DNA of 64,000 bases from assembly GCA_016872775.1 (NCBI GenBank), contig VGZA01000006.1:62001-126000 (forward strand), written 5' to 3'. This DNA comes from Planctomycetota bacterium (lineage in GTDB: Bacteria; Planctomycetota; Planctomycetia; Pirellulales; Pirellulaceae). Positions 35,107-43,570 of this stretch are shown here, in pieces. The notes under the pieces were generated by a model. It ran no database searches. It saw only the letters and a list, made by a program, of their open reading frames with translations, and had not been told where the DNA came from. The position numbers and the translations under genes were made by a program. Positions within the stretch are counted from its first letter, which is position 1. Each line of letters opens with the position of its first letter.

Positions 35107-38100
35107 GTGGGATCACGAGCTTTGGTTTTCGGGACCCTGCTATTTCCGCTCGTATCGATGTTTGCGACAGCGGCCGGAGCGGCTCGAGCGGCCGACGGTG
35201 ACGACCACTTCGAGAAGCATGTTCGTCCCTTGCTGGTTGAGCGCTGTCACAAATGCCATTCCGCAAAAGAGAGCAAAGGTGGATTGCGGCTGGATTCGCG
35301 TGGAGCGATCTTGAAAGGCGGTGAGACCGGACCGGCGATCGTCGTGAACAAGCCCGAGGAGAGTCTGCTGATACACGCCGTCCTGCATCAGAACGGCTTG
35401 CAGATGCCTCCGGACGGCAAGCTGACGACAGCCCAGGTGGAAGCGTTGGCTCGCTGGATTCGCGACGGCGCCGCATGGCCCGACTCGACGCCGACCGCGG
35501 CGTCGGAAGATGCCGATCCATCTTCATCGCCGAGCCCCAGGCAGCCCAACGCCGGCGAACTGGCACCATCGTTGCAACTCTGGCTGCGGGCCGATGCCCT
35601 GCAGCTCGCCGATGGCGAGTCGGTTCCCGTCTGGCCGGATCAGAGTGGCCATGGCCGAGATCTCTCCGCGACCAAGGGTGTCCGTGAGGCAGGTGTCGGC
35701 GGGCCAGCAAATTTCGTCAAGCAAAGCAACCTTGTCGGGAGACCGGCGGTGCGATTTTCGCCGGGAAGCGGGCTCGCGTCTTCACCCGGAAATCGAGTCG
35801 ACATCCGAGGCGATGCCGCTTTGACGATGACGATCGTCATGAACCTCACCCAGTTCGAAGGGCAGCCATCGCATTCGAGCGTCTTCTGCGTTGGGAATCC
35901 AGCCTACAGCGGAGACCCAGGCAAGCCGCTCGCGGCACTGCTCGAAATCGATCAGCCTCAGCAGTTCTCGCTCGATTTCGCCGGCGGCTGGGGCCACGAC
36001 GCGGTGCTCGCACCGGGCTCGTATCAACCACTGTTTGGCAAGCCCGTCATCCTGTCGATTGTCAAGCGCCCGGGGCCGATGAAAGACACCACACGATTCT
36101 ACATCAACGGAAAACTGGCGGGACCAATCGATGACAGGCCGCTGACGGGACGCGATACCGTGCCCGACATCCAGCATCGTACGGACGTCGGCGTTTTCAT
36201 GGGCAAAGCGCTCTCTTGGTGCGGTGCCTTTCAGGGTGACGTCGGGGAGCTCTTGCTCTACAACTCTGCACTCTCCGATGCCGATCGGCTTGGCATTGAG
36301 ATCTACCTTGGTGAGAAGTTTGGCCTGTGGATCGACGAAGAGCGAGCACGGGCGCCGAAAGCGGTGTACACCGAGGCGGAGAAGAATCACTGGGCGTATC
36401 AGCCGGTTCGCACCGTCGCGCCTCCCGCGGTCGAGAACGACGCCTGGGTCCGCACTCAGGTCGATCGCTTCACGCTCGCCGCATTTTCGGCGAACGCGGT
36501 GACGCCACCACCGCAAGTCGACAAGCTGACCTGGATCCGCAGAGTCACGTTCGATTTGACGGGCCTGCCACCGACGCCGGAAGAGGTCGACGCCTTCCTG
36601 GCTGATACCTCGCCGCAGGCGTACGAATCCGTCGTCAATCGGCTGCTCGAATCGGCCCATTATGGCGAACGCTGGGGAAGGCATTGGCTCGATCTCGTTC
36701 GATACGCCGAGTCGACCGCCAACGACGCCAATGCCGTGATGCGGTATGCCTGCCGCTATCGCAACTACGTGATCGAGGCGTTCAACAGCGACCTTCCGTA
36801 CGACCAGTTCCTGATCGAACAGCTGGCGGGTGATCTCCTGCCGCCGACCGAGTCGGTGGCTGTCAACACGCGCCGGGTCATCGCGACGGGCTATCTGATG
36901 ATCGGACCGAAGGCTCTGGCCGAGACCGACAAGGAACAATCCCGGCTCGATATTGTCGACGATCAGATCGATGTGACCGGCCGCGCGATGCTGGGGATGA
37001 CGCTGGCATGCGCCCGTTGTCACGACCACAAATTCGACGCCATTCGTACGACCGACTATTACGCGATCGCGGGCATCTTCCGCAGCACGGAACCGTTCCA
37101 GAATGAGGTACGGAACGCGACGATGTGGTGGGAATACGCGGTTCCGCAGGGTTCCGGCGTCGAGCCACTCATGGTGATGGCACCGAAGGAAGCCCAATCC
37201 CGAAATCTCCGTGTTCACCTGCGCGGCAACCGTTTTACACTTGGAAAAGTCGTTCCTCGCGACGCGCTGGGAATCATCGCCGCGGTCAGTCCCTCGGCCA
37301 ATGACGATTCCCCGTCGATTATCAACCCGCACCAGTTCAGCAGCGGTCGATTGGAATTGGCCCGTTGGATCGCCAGTCCGTCGAATCCGCTGACCGCTCG
37401 GGTCCTCGTCAATCGCGTCTGGCAACTGCATTTTGGCCGGGGAATCGTCGGCACTCCCGATAACTTTGGAACGCGAGGAGAACTTCCGTCGCATCCGGAG
37501 TTACTCGACTGGCTGACGACGCAATTCATCGAGGGCGGATGGAGCATCAAGAACCTGCACCGATTGATCGTGCACTCGAATACTTATCGGATACCCAACG
37601 CATCCGTGGGATCGTCGGGGGCCGGTCCGTCATCGCTCGCCGCGCTACGTCTTCAACGCAGGCGTCTGGCTGCCGAGGAACTCCGCGACGCGATGCTGGC
37701 GGTGAGCGGACAATTGGACCGTGTGCCAGGAGGTAGCGAGAGCGGCGAGTTCCTCAATTCGAAGGCCGAAGACATCAGCGCGATGATCCGGCCCAATCGG
37801 GTCGGCGCTGATGATGAGTTTTACACAACGTTCCGCAAGCGGTCGGTATATCTGCCGATCGTCCGCAACATGCTGCCTGACGTCCTGGCGCTGTTCGACG
37901 CGGCCGACCCGAACGGCGTCACCGCGGTCCGCAACGAAACGACCGTCGCCTCGCAGGGGCTGTTCCTGATCAATCATCCGTTTGTGCGCGGGCAGTCGAA
38001 GGCGTTCGCGGAACGCGTTTTGGCGGATGCGGCGCTGTCGGACGACCGACGCATCGAAGGGGCGCATCGCCTCGCCTTCGGTCGCTCGGCCACGCCGATC

Positions 38101-38247
38101 GAGCAGCAGGATACGCAGGCTTTTCTGACGTCGGTCATGCAGTCGTCGGCGCTTGCCGGCAAACCCGAACCCGAACAACGACTTGCAGCCTGGCAGGCGT
38201 TCTGCCAGTCGCTGCTGTGCAGCAATGAGTTTTTGTATCTGGAGTAG
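35107..38247 (+). CDS. PSCyt1-LamG-PSCyt2-PSD1 cytochrome-like protein
   Basis: GTG 35107 is chosen: AAGGAG lies 9 bases before it and the protein then begins with a normal leader (GSRALVFGTLLFPLVSMF). TTG 34996 or ATG 35011 would add a basic, unlikely N-terminus. 1046 residues. PSCyt1 has CHKCHSA at about 47. A LamG/concanavalin-like domain occupies about 154-411 (LQLWLRADALQLADGESV, WPDQSGHGRDLSATKG, LLLYNSALSDADRLGIEIYL). PSCyt2 has HYGERWGRHWLDLVRYAEST and CARCHDHKFDAI (about 635). PSD1 covers about 747-1046 (NPLTARVLVNRVWQLHFGRG, ALFDAADPNGVTAVRNET). The insert sits after PSCyt1, unlike the other copies. The DUF1501 partner starts 87 bases downstream. It is likely exported and heme-bearing. 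Confidence 0.94.
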   Translation: MGSRALVFGTLLFPLVSMFATAAGAARAADGDDHFEKHVRPLLVERCHKCHSAKESKGGLRLDSRGAILKGGETGPAIVVNKPEESLLIHAVLHQNGLQMPPDGKLTTAQVEALARWIRDGAAWPDSTPTAASEDADPSSSPSPRQPNAGELAPSLQLWLRADALQLADGESVPVWPDQSGHGRDLSATKGVREAGVGGPANFVKQSNLVGRPAVRFSPGSGLASSPGNRVDIRGDAALTMTIVMNLTQFEGQPSHSSVFCVGNPAYSGDPGKPLAALLEIDQPQQFSLDFAGGWGHDAVLAPGSYQPLFGKPVILSIVKRPGPMKDTTRFYINGKLAGPIDDRPLTGRDTVPDIQHRTDVGVFMGKALSWCGAFQGDVGELLLYNSALSDADRLGIEIYLGEKFGLWIDEERARAPKAVYTEAEKNHWAYQPVRTVAPPAVENDAWVRTQVDRFTLAAFSANAVTPPPQVDKLTWIRRVTFDLTGLPPTPEEVDAFLADTSPQAYESVVNRLLESAHYGERWGRHWLDLVRYAESTANDANAVMRYACRYRNYVIEAFNSDLPYDQFLIEQLAGDLLPPTESVAVNTRRVIATGYLMIGPKALAETDKEQSRLDIVDDQIDVTGRAMLGMTLACARCHDHKFDAIRTTDYYAIAGIFRSTEPFQNEVRNATMWWEYAVPQGSGVEPLMVMAPKEAQSRNLRVHLRGNRFTLGKVVPRDALGIIAAVSPSANDDSPSIINPHQFSSGRLELARWIASPSNPLTARVLVNRVWQLHFGRGIVGTPDNFGTRGELPSHPELLDWLTTQFIEGGWSIKNLHRLIVHSNTYRIPNASVGSSGAGPSSLAALRLQRRRLAAEELRDAMLAVSGQLDRVPGGSESGEFLNSKAEDISAMIRPNRVGADDEFYTTFRKRSVYLPIVRNMLPDVLALFDAADPNGVTAVRNETTVASQGLFLINHPFVRGQSKAFAERVLADAALSDDRRIEGAHRLAFGRSATPIEQQDTQAFLTSVMQSSALAGKPEPEQRLAAWQAFCQSLLCSNEFLYLE

Positions 38248-38334
38248 TCAATTTGGAGCCGGGTCGTCCCGCGACACGGCGAATTCATCTCACACGTTGG
38301 ACCGCGCAGCGATCCAGGACCATGGAGTCACGTC

Positions 38335-39756
38335 ATGATCGGGCTCACGAATCGGCGACAACTTCTTCAGCAGTCCGCCGTTGGTTTCGGCAGCATCGCT
38401 TTGGCGAGCCTGCTTGCGAACGATACCTGTGCTGGCAGCGCGGCTTCGGGCGCACTTGCACCCCGGCAACCGCACTTCCCCGCGCGGGCCAAGCGGGTCG
38501 TAGTTCTGTTCATGCATGGAGGCGTTTCGCATGTCGACTCCTTCGATCCGAAGCCGAAGCTGACCGAGCTGAACGGGCAGCCATTGCCGTTCCCGAAGCC
38601 AAAGTTTGAATTTGCCCCTACGGGTAATCTGCTCGCGTCACCCTGGAATTTCCAGAAGTACGGCCAGAGCGGCATCGAGGTCAGCGATCTGTTTCCTCAG
38701 ATCGGCGGTTGCATCGACGATATCGCCGTGATTCGTTCGATGAACGGTGGTGACCAGGTTTCACACGGCCCTGCCCTGCTGAACATCAACACGGGCAGCG
38801 GGGTCTTTGCCCGCCCGTGCCTCGGCGCCTGGACGCTCTATGGCCTGGGCAGCGAGAATCAGAACCTGCCGGGTTTCATCAGTCTCAGTCCTTCGCTGTA
38901 TCACGGCGGGGCGCAGAATTACGGATCGTCGTTCCTGCCCGCAACGTTTCAAGGAACGCGCCTCGGCGATGGCAGCACGCACTTCAAGGACGCTCGGTTA
39001 TCGAGCCTGGCGCCGGGAGAGGTTCCGGAACTGCAACGAATGCAACTCGATCTGCTCAAGCGGCGCAACGAGCGTCATCTCGAGAGTGTTGGAGCGGACT
39101 CGGCGCTGGAAGCGCGCATTGCCTCGTTCGAAATGGCATTTCGGATGCAGGCGGAAGCGCCCGAGGTCATGGACATCGGACGGGAATCGGCGGCCACACA
39201 GGCGGCGTACGGGGTCGGCGTCGAGCCGACCGATGAGTTTGGCCGGCAGTGTCTGTTCGCACGGCGCTGCCTGGAGGCGGGTGTGCGTTTTGTGCAGGTG
39301 AATTTCAGTTATCCGCGAAACTACTGGGATGCGCACGGCGGCTTGCGTAATAACCATTCGACCAACGCTGCCAAAGTCGATCTACCGATCGCCGCGCTGC
39401 TCAAAGATCTGAAGTCGCGTGGGATGCTCCACGATACGCTGGTCGTTTTCGCGACCGAGTTCGGTCGGACTCCCGCCGCGCAAGGAACGGACGGTCGCGA
39501 CCACCACCCCCACGCGTTCAGCTTCTGGATGGCGGGAGGCGGCATTCGCGGCGGCACCACCTACGGTCAGACCGACGAATTTGGTTACTACGTCGCCGAG
39601 AACAAAGTCACGATGCCCGACTTCCATGCCACCATCCTGCACCTGCTAGGCCTGAACCACGAACGGCTCACCTTCCGCCACGCGGGACGCGACTACCGAC
39701 TGACGGACGTGCATGGAGAGGTGGTTCGCGACATTCTCGTGCGGAATGACGCCTGA
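38335..39756 (+). CDS. DUF1501 protein, Tat-exported, partner of PSD1 at 35107
   Basis: 473 residues. GGAG lies 7 bases upstream of the ATG. Leader NRRQLLQQSAVGFGSIALAS. Domain entry VVLFMHGGVSHVDSFDPKPK. Metal-site candidates are WDAH (about 332), TEFGRTP (about 376) and GRDHHPHAF (about 389). Tail DYRLTDVHGEVVRDILV. The segment NGQPLPFPKPKFEFAPTGNL is shared with the DUF1501 at 1470, pointing to a close subgroup. It is the second gene of a pair. The following spacer holds a small tandem repeat before the YgjV-like gene. Confidence 0.94.
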   Translation: MIGLTNRRQLLQQSAVGFGSIALASLLANDTCAGSAASGALAPRQPHFPARAKRVVVLFMHGGVSHVDSFDPKPKLTELNGQPLPFPKPKFEFAPTGNLLASPWNFQKYGQSGIEVSDLFPQIGGCIDDIAVIRSMNGGDQVSHGPALLNINTGSGVFARPCLGAWTLYGLGSENQNLPGFISLSPSLYHGGAQNYGSSFLPATFQGTRLGDGSTHFKDARLSSLAPGEVPELQRMQLDLLKRRNERHLESVGADSALEARIASFEMAFRMQAEAPEVMDIGRESAATQAAYGVGVEPTDEFGRQCLFARRCLEAGVRFVQVNFSYPRNYWDAHGGLRNNHSTNAAKVDLPIAALLKDLKSRGMLHDTLVVFATEFGRTPAAQGTDGRDHHPHAFSFWMAGGGIRGGTTYGQTDEFGYYVAENKVTMPDFHATILHLLGLNHERLTFRHAGRDYRLTDVHGEVVRDILVRNDA

Positions 39757-39801
39757 GACGCGAGGAATGCAGAGCCGACGGCCGGATTGACGCGGTGCCG
39801 A

Positions 39802-39847
39802 TGATCCGGAAAGCGCAAGTTGATCTGGAAAGCGTTGATCTGGAAAG
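39802..39847 (+). repeat. Short tandem repeat (15-base unit)
   Basis: The unit GTTGATCTGGAAAGC occurs twice head to tail (39818-39832, 39833-39847). A diverged third unit, GATCCGGAAAGCGC, lies just before at 39802-39815. It is located 19 bases upstream of the YgjV-like start, so it may reflect slippage or affect spacing of regulatory sites. Confidence 0.75.
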
Positions 39848-39865
39848 CGCAGGAGAGGAAAACCG

Positions 39866-40375
39866 TTGACGCCGTTTTTCTGGTCGCAGGTTGTGGCTGC
39901 CTGCGCGTTTTCGTGCGGGTTGGCTTCGTATCAACTTCGGCAGCGTCGGATGGTGCTGCTTTGTCTGACCTGCCTCGCAACATTAAATGCAGTTCATTTT
40001 CTGCTTCTCGACCGGCACACGCCGGCCGTGATGATGGTGTTGACCGCCTCACGTTACGTCACGGCGATCTATTCGAAACGCCGCCGATATTTGTACCTGT
40101 TCCTAGTCGTCGCCGTAATTGGAGCCGCGGTAACGTTCGATGGACCGCTCAGTTGGCTATCGATGGCGGCTGTGCTTTGCGGGACCGTCGGCAGTTTTCA
40201 TGCTTCCGATCGCAGTATGCGGCTCTGTTTCATGTGCGGCAACAGCTGTTGGCTGGTCCATAATCTGCTGGCCATAACGCCCGTAGCGACGGTAATGGAA
40301 GCCTCGTTCTTGATCAGCAACGTCCTGGGCTATTGGAAATTCTATCTGCGACGTCCGCAAACGCCGAACTCTTGA
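39866..40375 (+). CDS. YgjV-family inner membrane protein
   Basis: 169 residues starting at a TTG preceded by AGGAG at a 10-base distance. Five or six hydrophobic segments are evident: FFWSQVVAACAFSCGLASYQ, MVLLCLTCLATLNAVHFLLL, YLYLFLVVAVIGAAVTF, LSMAAVLCGTVGSFHA and LCFMCGNSCWLVHNLLAITP. Conserved-looking polar positions (SYQLRQR, RYVTAIYSKRR, GNSCWLVHN) fit the YgjV family, whose role is unknown. It is the only clearly polytopic membrane protein in the window. It has no obvious tie to the PSD1/DUF1501 genes on either side and is probably an independent unit. Confidence 0.82.
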   Translation: MTPFFWSQVVAACAFSCGLASYQLRQRRMVLLCLTCLATLNAVHFLLLDRHTPAVMMVLTASRYVTAIYSKRRRYLYLFLVVAVIGAAVTFDGPLSWLSMAAVLCGTVGSFHASDRSMRLCFMCGNSCWLVHNLLAITPVATVMEASFLISNVLGYWKFYLRRPQTPNS

Positions 40376-40454
40376 CGGACTACTGGGCTACCCGCTTTGT
40401 TTTCCAGGCAGAGTCTGTTTAAATACTGCCAATTCAAACAGGGAACCCCCATCG

Positions 40455-41609
40455 ATGAATCCTCTCTATTTCAAAGAGCTGAATGCGTTTTTCGATCCGA
40501 ACCGCGCACGGTTGGATGTCGGCTGTGGCCGGCAGGTGAGCCTGGTTTCAGGCGTGGAGACCGGGCAACTCGTCGGATCCCTGAAGTCACTGGAGGCTGT
40601 GGCCAAATATGCCACCGGCCATGGCGCCCGCTCGCTGATGATTTCAAATTACCTTTTGCACGGGCCGGGTCATGGTGACAATGGACGGATCGTTTTCCGC
40701 GAACCGGCGGAGTTACGGCAAGTGCTCGCCGACGCGGGTGTCGTGGCGCCCGTCATCAGCGCCCACTGCGCAGGCTATGCGCATCTCAGCGCCCGCTGGG
40801 GCCTCGAGAACGTGGACAAGTTTGTGCCCGCGTCCGTGGCGGCCCAGGGTGCGCAATATGTTGAGGACTGGTCCGAGGAGTACATCCTCGGCCTGCTCGA
40901 GACCGGCACGGCCCTCGGTATTCACATCTTCGGTTGGTTCTGGGGCCTATGGGGAAACCCTGTGCTTCACAGCGGATATCCGTGGGTCTTCGGCTGGGAC
41001 GAGATGATGGCCGCGGGCCTTGCGCGTTTCCGCGACAAGACCGCCCGCATCCGCGCGCGGGCCAACGAGCTTGGTGCCTATCTCGCCCACGAACTCCATC
41101 CTGGCACAGGGGCGATCTGCGCACGCGATTTCGGCCTGCTGTTGCTGGCCACGGACTACGACCGTTCGCTCAGCGTTTGGGGCGATCCCAGCCATTGCTG
41201 GGCTGGCGAAAACTGGACGCAGCGCTTCACCAGCCCATTCGTCGCACCGCGCGTGGTCGGCAGTCACGTGAAGAACTTCAAGTATCTCCAGGGCGCCTCC
41301 ACACTCATGATCAGCGAGGATTGGACGCAGCGCGGCCATCAGTTCTGCGGGCACGGCGAGGGAGAAGTCAACCTGGAAAGCTACGCCAAAATGCTGCTCG
41401 CGATCGGCGCGGGCGACCGCTTCTGCGCCATTCAGGGAGGCGACCTCATGCCTGTTTACAGTGAGGCCGAAGACAGTATCCTGCCCTTGATCGCACCCGC
41501 CCCGCACCTCCTGGGAGCCTGCAGCGCCGGAATCAAATGGGTCAACGACCACCTCGCCGGCATGTCCCTCACCACGGCCGTCTTCACCGACGGCATGGCT
41601 TCGTCCTGA
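40455..41609 (+). CDS. Sugar phosphate isomerase/epimerase-like TIM-barrel protein
   Basis: 384 residues with no export signal, so cytoplasmic. The pattern VAKYATGHGARSLMISNYLL, APVISAHCAGYAHLSARWG, LAHELHPGTGAICARDF, LSVWGDPSHCWAGENW, GSHVKNFKYLQG and GHGEGEVNLESYAKMLLAIG matches the xylose-isomerase-like TIM-barrel superfamily. The Glu and His residues in HELHPG and the Asp and His residues in GDPSHCW are the likely divalent-metal ligands. Members act on sugars, inositols or hydroxypyruvate. It faces an Ldh-type dehydrogenase (28 bases between the convergent stops), and a FadR-type regulator lies beyond that, which suggests sugar or sugar-acid catabolism. The exact substrate is unknown. Confidence 0.82.
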   Translation: MNPLYFKELNAFFDPNRARLDVGCGRQVSLVSGVETGQLVGSLKSLEAVAKYATGHGARSLMISNYLLHGPGHGDNGRIVFREPAELRQVLADAGVVAPVISAHCAGYAHLSARWGLENVDKFVPASVAAQGAQYVEDWSEEYILGLLETGTALGIHIFGWFWGLWGNPVLHSGYPWVFGWDEMMAAGLARFRDKTARIRARANELGAYLAHELHPGTGAICARDFGLLLLATDYDRSLSVWGDPSHCWAGENWTQRFTSPFVAPRVVGSHVKNFKYLQGASTLMISEDWTQRGHQFCGHGEGEVNLESYAKMLLAIGAGDRFCAIQGGDLMPVYSEAEDSILPLIAPAPHLLGACSAGIKWVNDHLAGMSLTTAVFTDGMASS

Positions 41610-41637
41610 GCCGTTGCCGAATCGCTCGGGCTGCCAA

Positions 41638-42699
41638 TCAATCGCCAAAGAGCTCCCCCAGCGGTACACCGGTGAGCTCCGATGCCTGAACCAGCTTGTC
41701 GCAGACATCGGTTGGCAGCCGGATTCCCTCTGCTTGTGCTCGTCGATAGTTATTCCATTCCCGTTCGCCGGGCAGTAGCACGCGCTCGACTCCCGCAGCA
41801 GCGGGCGCGGCATGCAACTCGTCGATCAATCGTCGCAATCGCTGCTGGAACTCGTCCATCGGCGAAACGGCGTCCAGATCGATTACCGTGAATGAGGCGT
41901 TATGCCAGGAGGGCCGACTCGGCTCATCAAAGATCCAACTGCCGACCTGCCAGGTCATCTGTCCTCCGGGAAGAACCGCCGACAGAATTTCGCACCACAG
42001 GCCGAAACCGTAACCCTTGTGACCTGCCATAGGCGCCAGGGCAGCTTGCTGTGGATAGAGGCTGCCGTCGGTCGTGGGCAATCCATCGGGACCGATCAAC
42101 CAGGTGTCGGGGATCGGTTCGCCGCGCTGGATCGCCGCGTAGACTTTTCCCCCGGCCACAGCGGCCGTGGCAATGTCGAGCAGGATTGGGTCGCCGTTGG
42201 CCACGGGGACGGCATACGCCAGGGGATTGCTTCCCAGGACCGCGGCCCGCGAACCAGGAGCCGCGACGCTGGGAATGTCATTCCCCGTCACCATGGCGAT
42301 CATGCCGGCGCGCGCCGCGCGGGCCGCGTAGCAGCCCGCCGCGCCGATGTGACCGGTATTGCGCAGTCCGACGTAAGCGATCCCAACCTGGCGCGCCTTT
42401 CGCATCGCAACGTCGATCGCGTACAGGCAGCCGACCTGCCCCAATGCCGATTGTCCATCGATGATCGCCCAGCCTGGTCCCTCGCGTTCGATGCGCGGCT
42501 CTGCTGCGGCGTTGTATCCGCCTCCCTGCAGCTTCTTAATGTAACCCGCCAGGAGTTTCGTGCCGTGCGTGAAGACGCCCATGGCGTCGGTGGTCACGAG
42601 CAGTTCCGCGGCAGCGTCCGCTGGGCTCGACCCCAGACCGCAGCGCTGCAGCATTCGTGTTACCGCGTCACGCAAGGCGGTTATCGAAACGGGACTCAT
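41638..42699 (-). CDS. Ldh-family (malate/L-lactate type) NAD(P)-dependent oxidoreductase
   Basis: 353 residues, cytoplasmic. AGGAG lies about 9 bases upstream of the ATG on the minus strand. The type-2 malate/lactate dehydrogenase fold is shown by TTDAMGVFTHGTKLL (the usual SHG catalytic His segment reads THG, His45), IAYVGLRNTGHIGAAGCYA, MVTGNDIPSVAAPGSRAAV, GSNPLAYAVPVANGDPILLD and GHKGYGFGLWCEILSAVLPG. Relatives oxidise malate, ureidoglycolate, 2,3-diketo-L-gulonate or similar 2-hydroxyacids. It is transcribed divergently from the FadR-type regulator at 42896 across 196 bases, a typical regulator-target arrangement. Its partner on the other side is a sugar-isomerase-like protein. The substrate is probably a sugar-derived hydroxyacid, which is inference. 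Confidence 0.9.
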   Translation of the reverse strand: MSPVSITALRDAVTRMLQRCGLGSSPADAAAELLVTTDAMGVFTHGTKLLAGYIKKLQGGGYNAAAEPRIEREGPGWAIIDGQSALGQVGCLYAIDVAMRKARQVGIAYVGLRNTGHIGAAGCYAARAARAGMIAMVTGNDIPSVAAPGSRAAVLGSNPLAYAVPVANGDPILLDIATAAVAGGKVYAAIQRGEPIPDTWLIGPDGLPTTDGSLYPQQAALAPMAGHKGYGFGLWCEILSAVLPGGQMTWQVGSWIFDEPSRPSWHNASFTVIDLDAVSPMDEFQQRLRRLIDELHAAPAAAGVERVLLPGEREWNNYRRAQAEGIRLPTDVCDKLVQASELTGVPLGELFGD

Positions 42700-42773
42700 C
42701 TACCAATCTCCTCTCGAACTTCGCATCGGTGGCTGAATCGCTCCGCATACCGCGCCCGCCCTCCGCCGCTCGT

Positions 42774-42803
42774 CGGCGAATCGCGAAGCGGCGAATCGCG
42801 GAG
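42774..42803. repeat. Two 15-base tandem units in divergent promoter region
   Basis: CGGCGAATCGCGAAG is followed directly by CGGCGAATCGCGGAG, differing at one base. It lies between the minus-strand dehydrogenase and the FadR-type gene. The GAATCGC and GGAGCG parts resemble arms of the palindromic repeats found elsewhere in the window. Confidence 0.6.
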
Positions 42804-42825
42804 CGGTGCGACGACCATGCATACA

Positions 42826-42861
42826 TTGCTTCGACCTTGATTGTCAGATAATCTATAGACA
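42826..42861 (+). promoter_or_regulatory. Candidate promoter and operator of the FadR-type regulator
   Basis: TTGCTT (42826-42831) and GATAAT (42847-42852) are weak -35 and -10 boxes, 15 bases apart. TGTC and GACA arms (42842-42845 and 42858-42861) flank the -10 box with 12 bases between, a spacing a GntR-type dimer could read. It ends 34 bases before the regulator start. An autoregulatory site that also controls the divergent dehydrogenase is plausible but unproven. Confidence 0.3.
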
Positions 42862-42895
42862 GCGATTTTGGTCTGCAACCGGTCTGGAATACACC

Positions 42896-43570
42896 ATGCG
42901 AACGCTTCACCGTCCCAAGGTACGCGAGCAAGCCACCAAGCGAATCAAGCAGTACATCATCGATCGCAAACTGCTGCCCGGCGATCGACTGCCAACGGAA
43001 ACGCAGCTTGCCGAGACTTTTGGCATGAGCCGGCTCAGCGTGCGCGAGGCGACCAAGTCGCTGGAGTTCCTGGGCATTGTGGAGTCGAAAACCGGGGTCG
43101 GATTGACGGTCAGACGGATCGATATCGGCCGTGTGACGGAACACTTAGGGTTCCATGCCGCCCTGTTGGATGTCGACCCGCGGCAGCTCATTGATAGCCG
43201 AGTAATTCTGGAGACCGGTGTGTTGCCGCACGTCGCGCGCAATATGGCTGCCGACAATTCGATTGAGCTGCGGCTGAGAGAAATAGCCGAGCGATTTCAT
43301 ATTGCTCGCGACCTGAAGACATGGATCGAATTGGACATCCTGTTTCATCGCACGTTGATGGAAGCCAGCGGCCTTCAGCCGCTCGTGGCGTTCGGCGACC
43401 TGCTGCGGATCTTCTTTCAGCGTTTTCGAGAGAGCGTTAAGAAGGCGGAATGGAAGAGCAGCATCGAGAGCCACCTGCAACTGATCGATTTGCTCGCAGC
43501 CAGCCGAGTCGCGGATGCGACGGCCAAATTGCGACGACACATTGAAAGTCACAAGAGGCAGTTGCCATGA
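42896..43570 (+). CDS. FadR-subfamily GntR transcriptional regulator
   Basis: ATG 42896 gives a compact 224-residue regulator; the in-frame GTG at 42806 would add 30 residues across the promoter region. The N-terminal winged helix has RIKQYIIDRKLLPGDRLPTE and LAETFGMSRLSVREATKSLE, then LGIVESKTGVGLTV. The C-terminal FCD domain has the metal/ligand residues of the family: ELDILFHRTLMEASG (Asp and His), SIESHLQLIDLLAAS (His) and KLRRHIESHK (His). FCD regulators sense small carboxylates such as sugar acids or lactate. Its stop overlaps the ATG of the PSD1 gene by four bases (ATGA), so the regulator and the PSD1/DUF1501 genes are probably one operon. It is divergent from an Ldh-type dehydrogenase. 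Confidence 0.92.
   Translation: MRTLHRPKVREQATKRIKQYIIDRKLLPGDRLPTETQLAETFGMSRLSVREATKSLEFLGIVESKTGVGLTVRRIDIGRVTEHLGFHAALLDVDPRQLIDSRVILETGVLPHVARNMAADNSIELRLREIAERFHIARDLKTWIELDILFHRTLMEASGLQPLVAFGDLLRIFFQRFRESVKKAEWKSSIESHLQLIDLLAASRVADATAKLRRHIESHKRQLP

Noticed and set aside
35782-37494. 570-residue open frame on the minus strand
   Set aside because: It is antisense to the LamG and PSCyt2 parts of the PSD1 gene at 35107, with no family motifs.
41610-41637. Terminator between the convergent genes ending at 41609 and 41638
   Set aside because: Only 28 bases with no convincing stem or T-tract.
42806-42895. N-terminal extension of the FadR-type regulator from GTG 42806
   Set aside because: The extra 30 residues run through the promoter region and precede a normal GntR N-terminus at ATG 42896.
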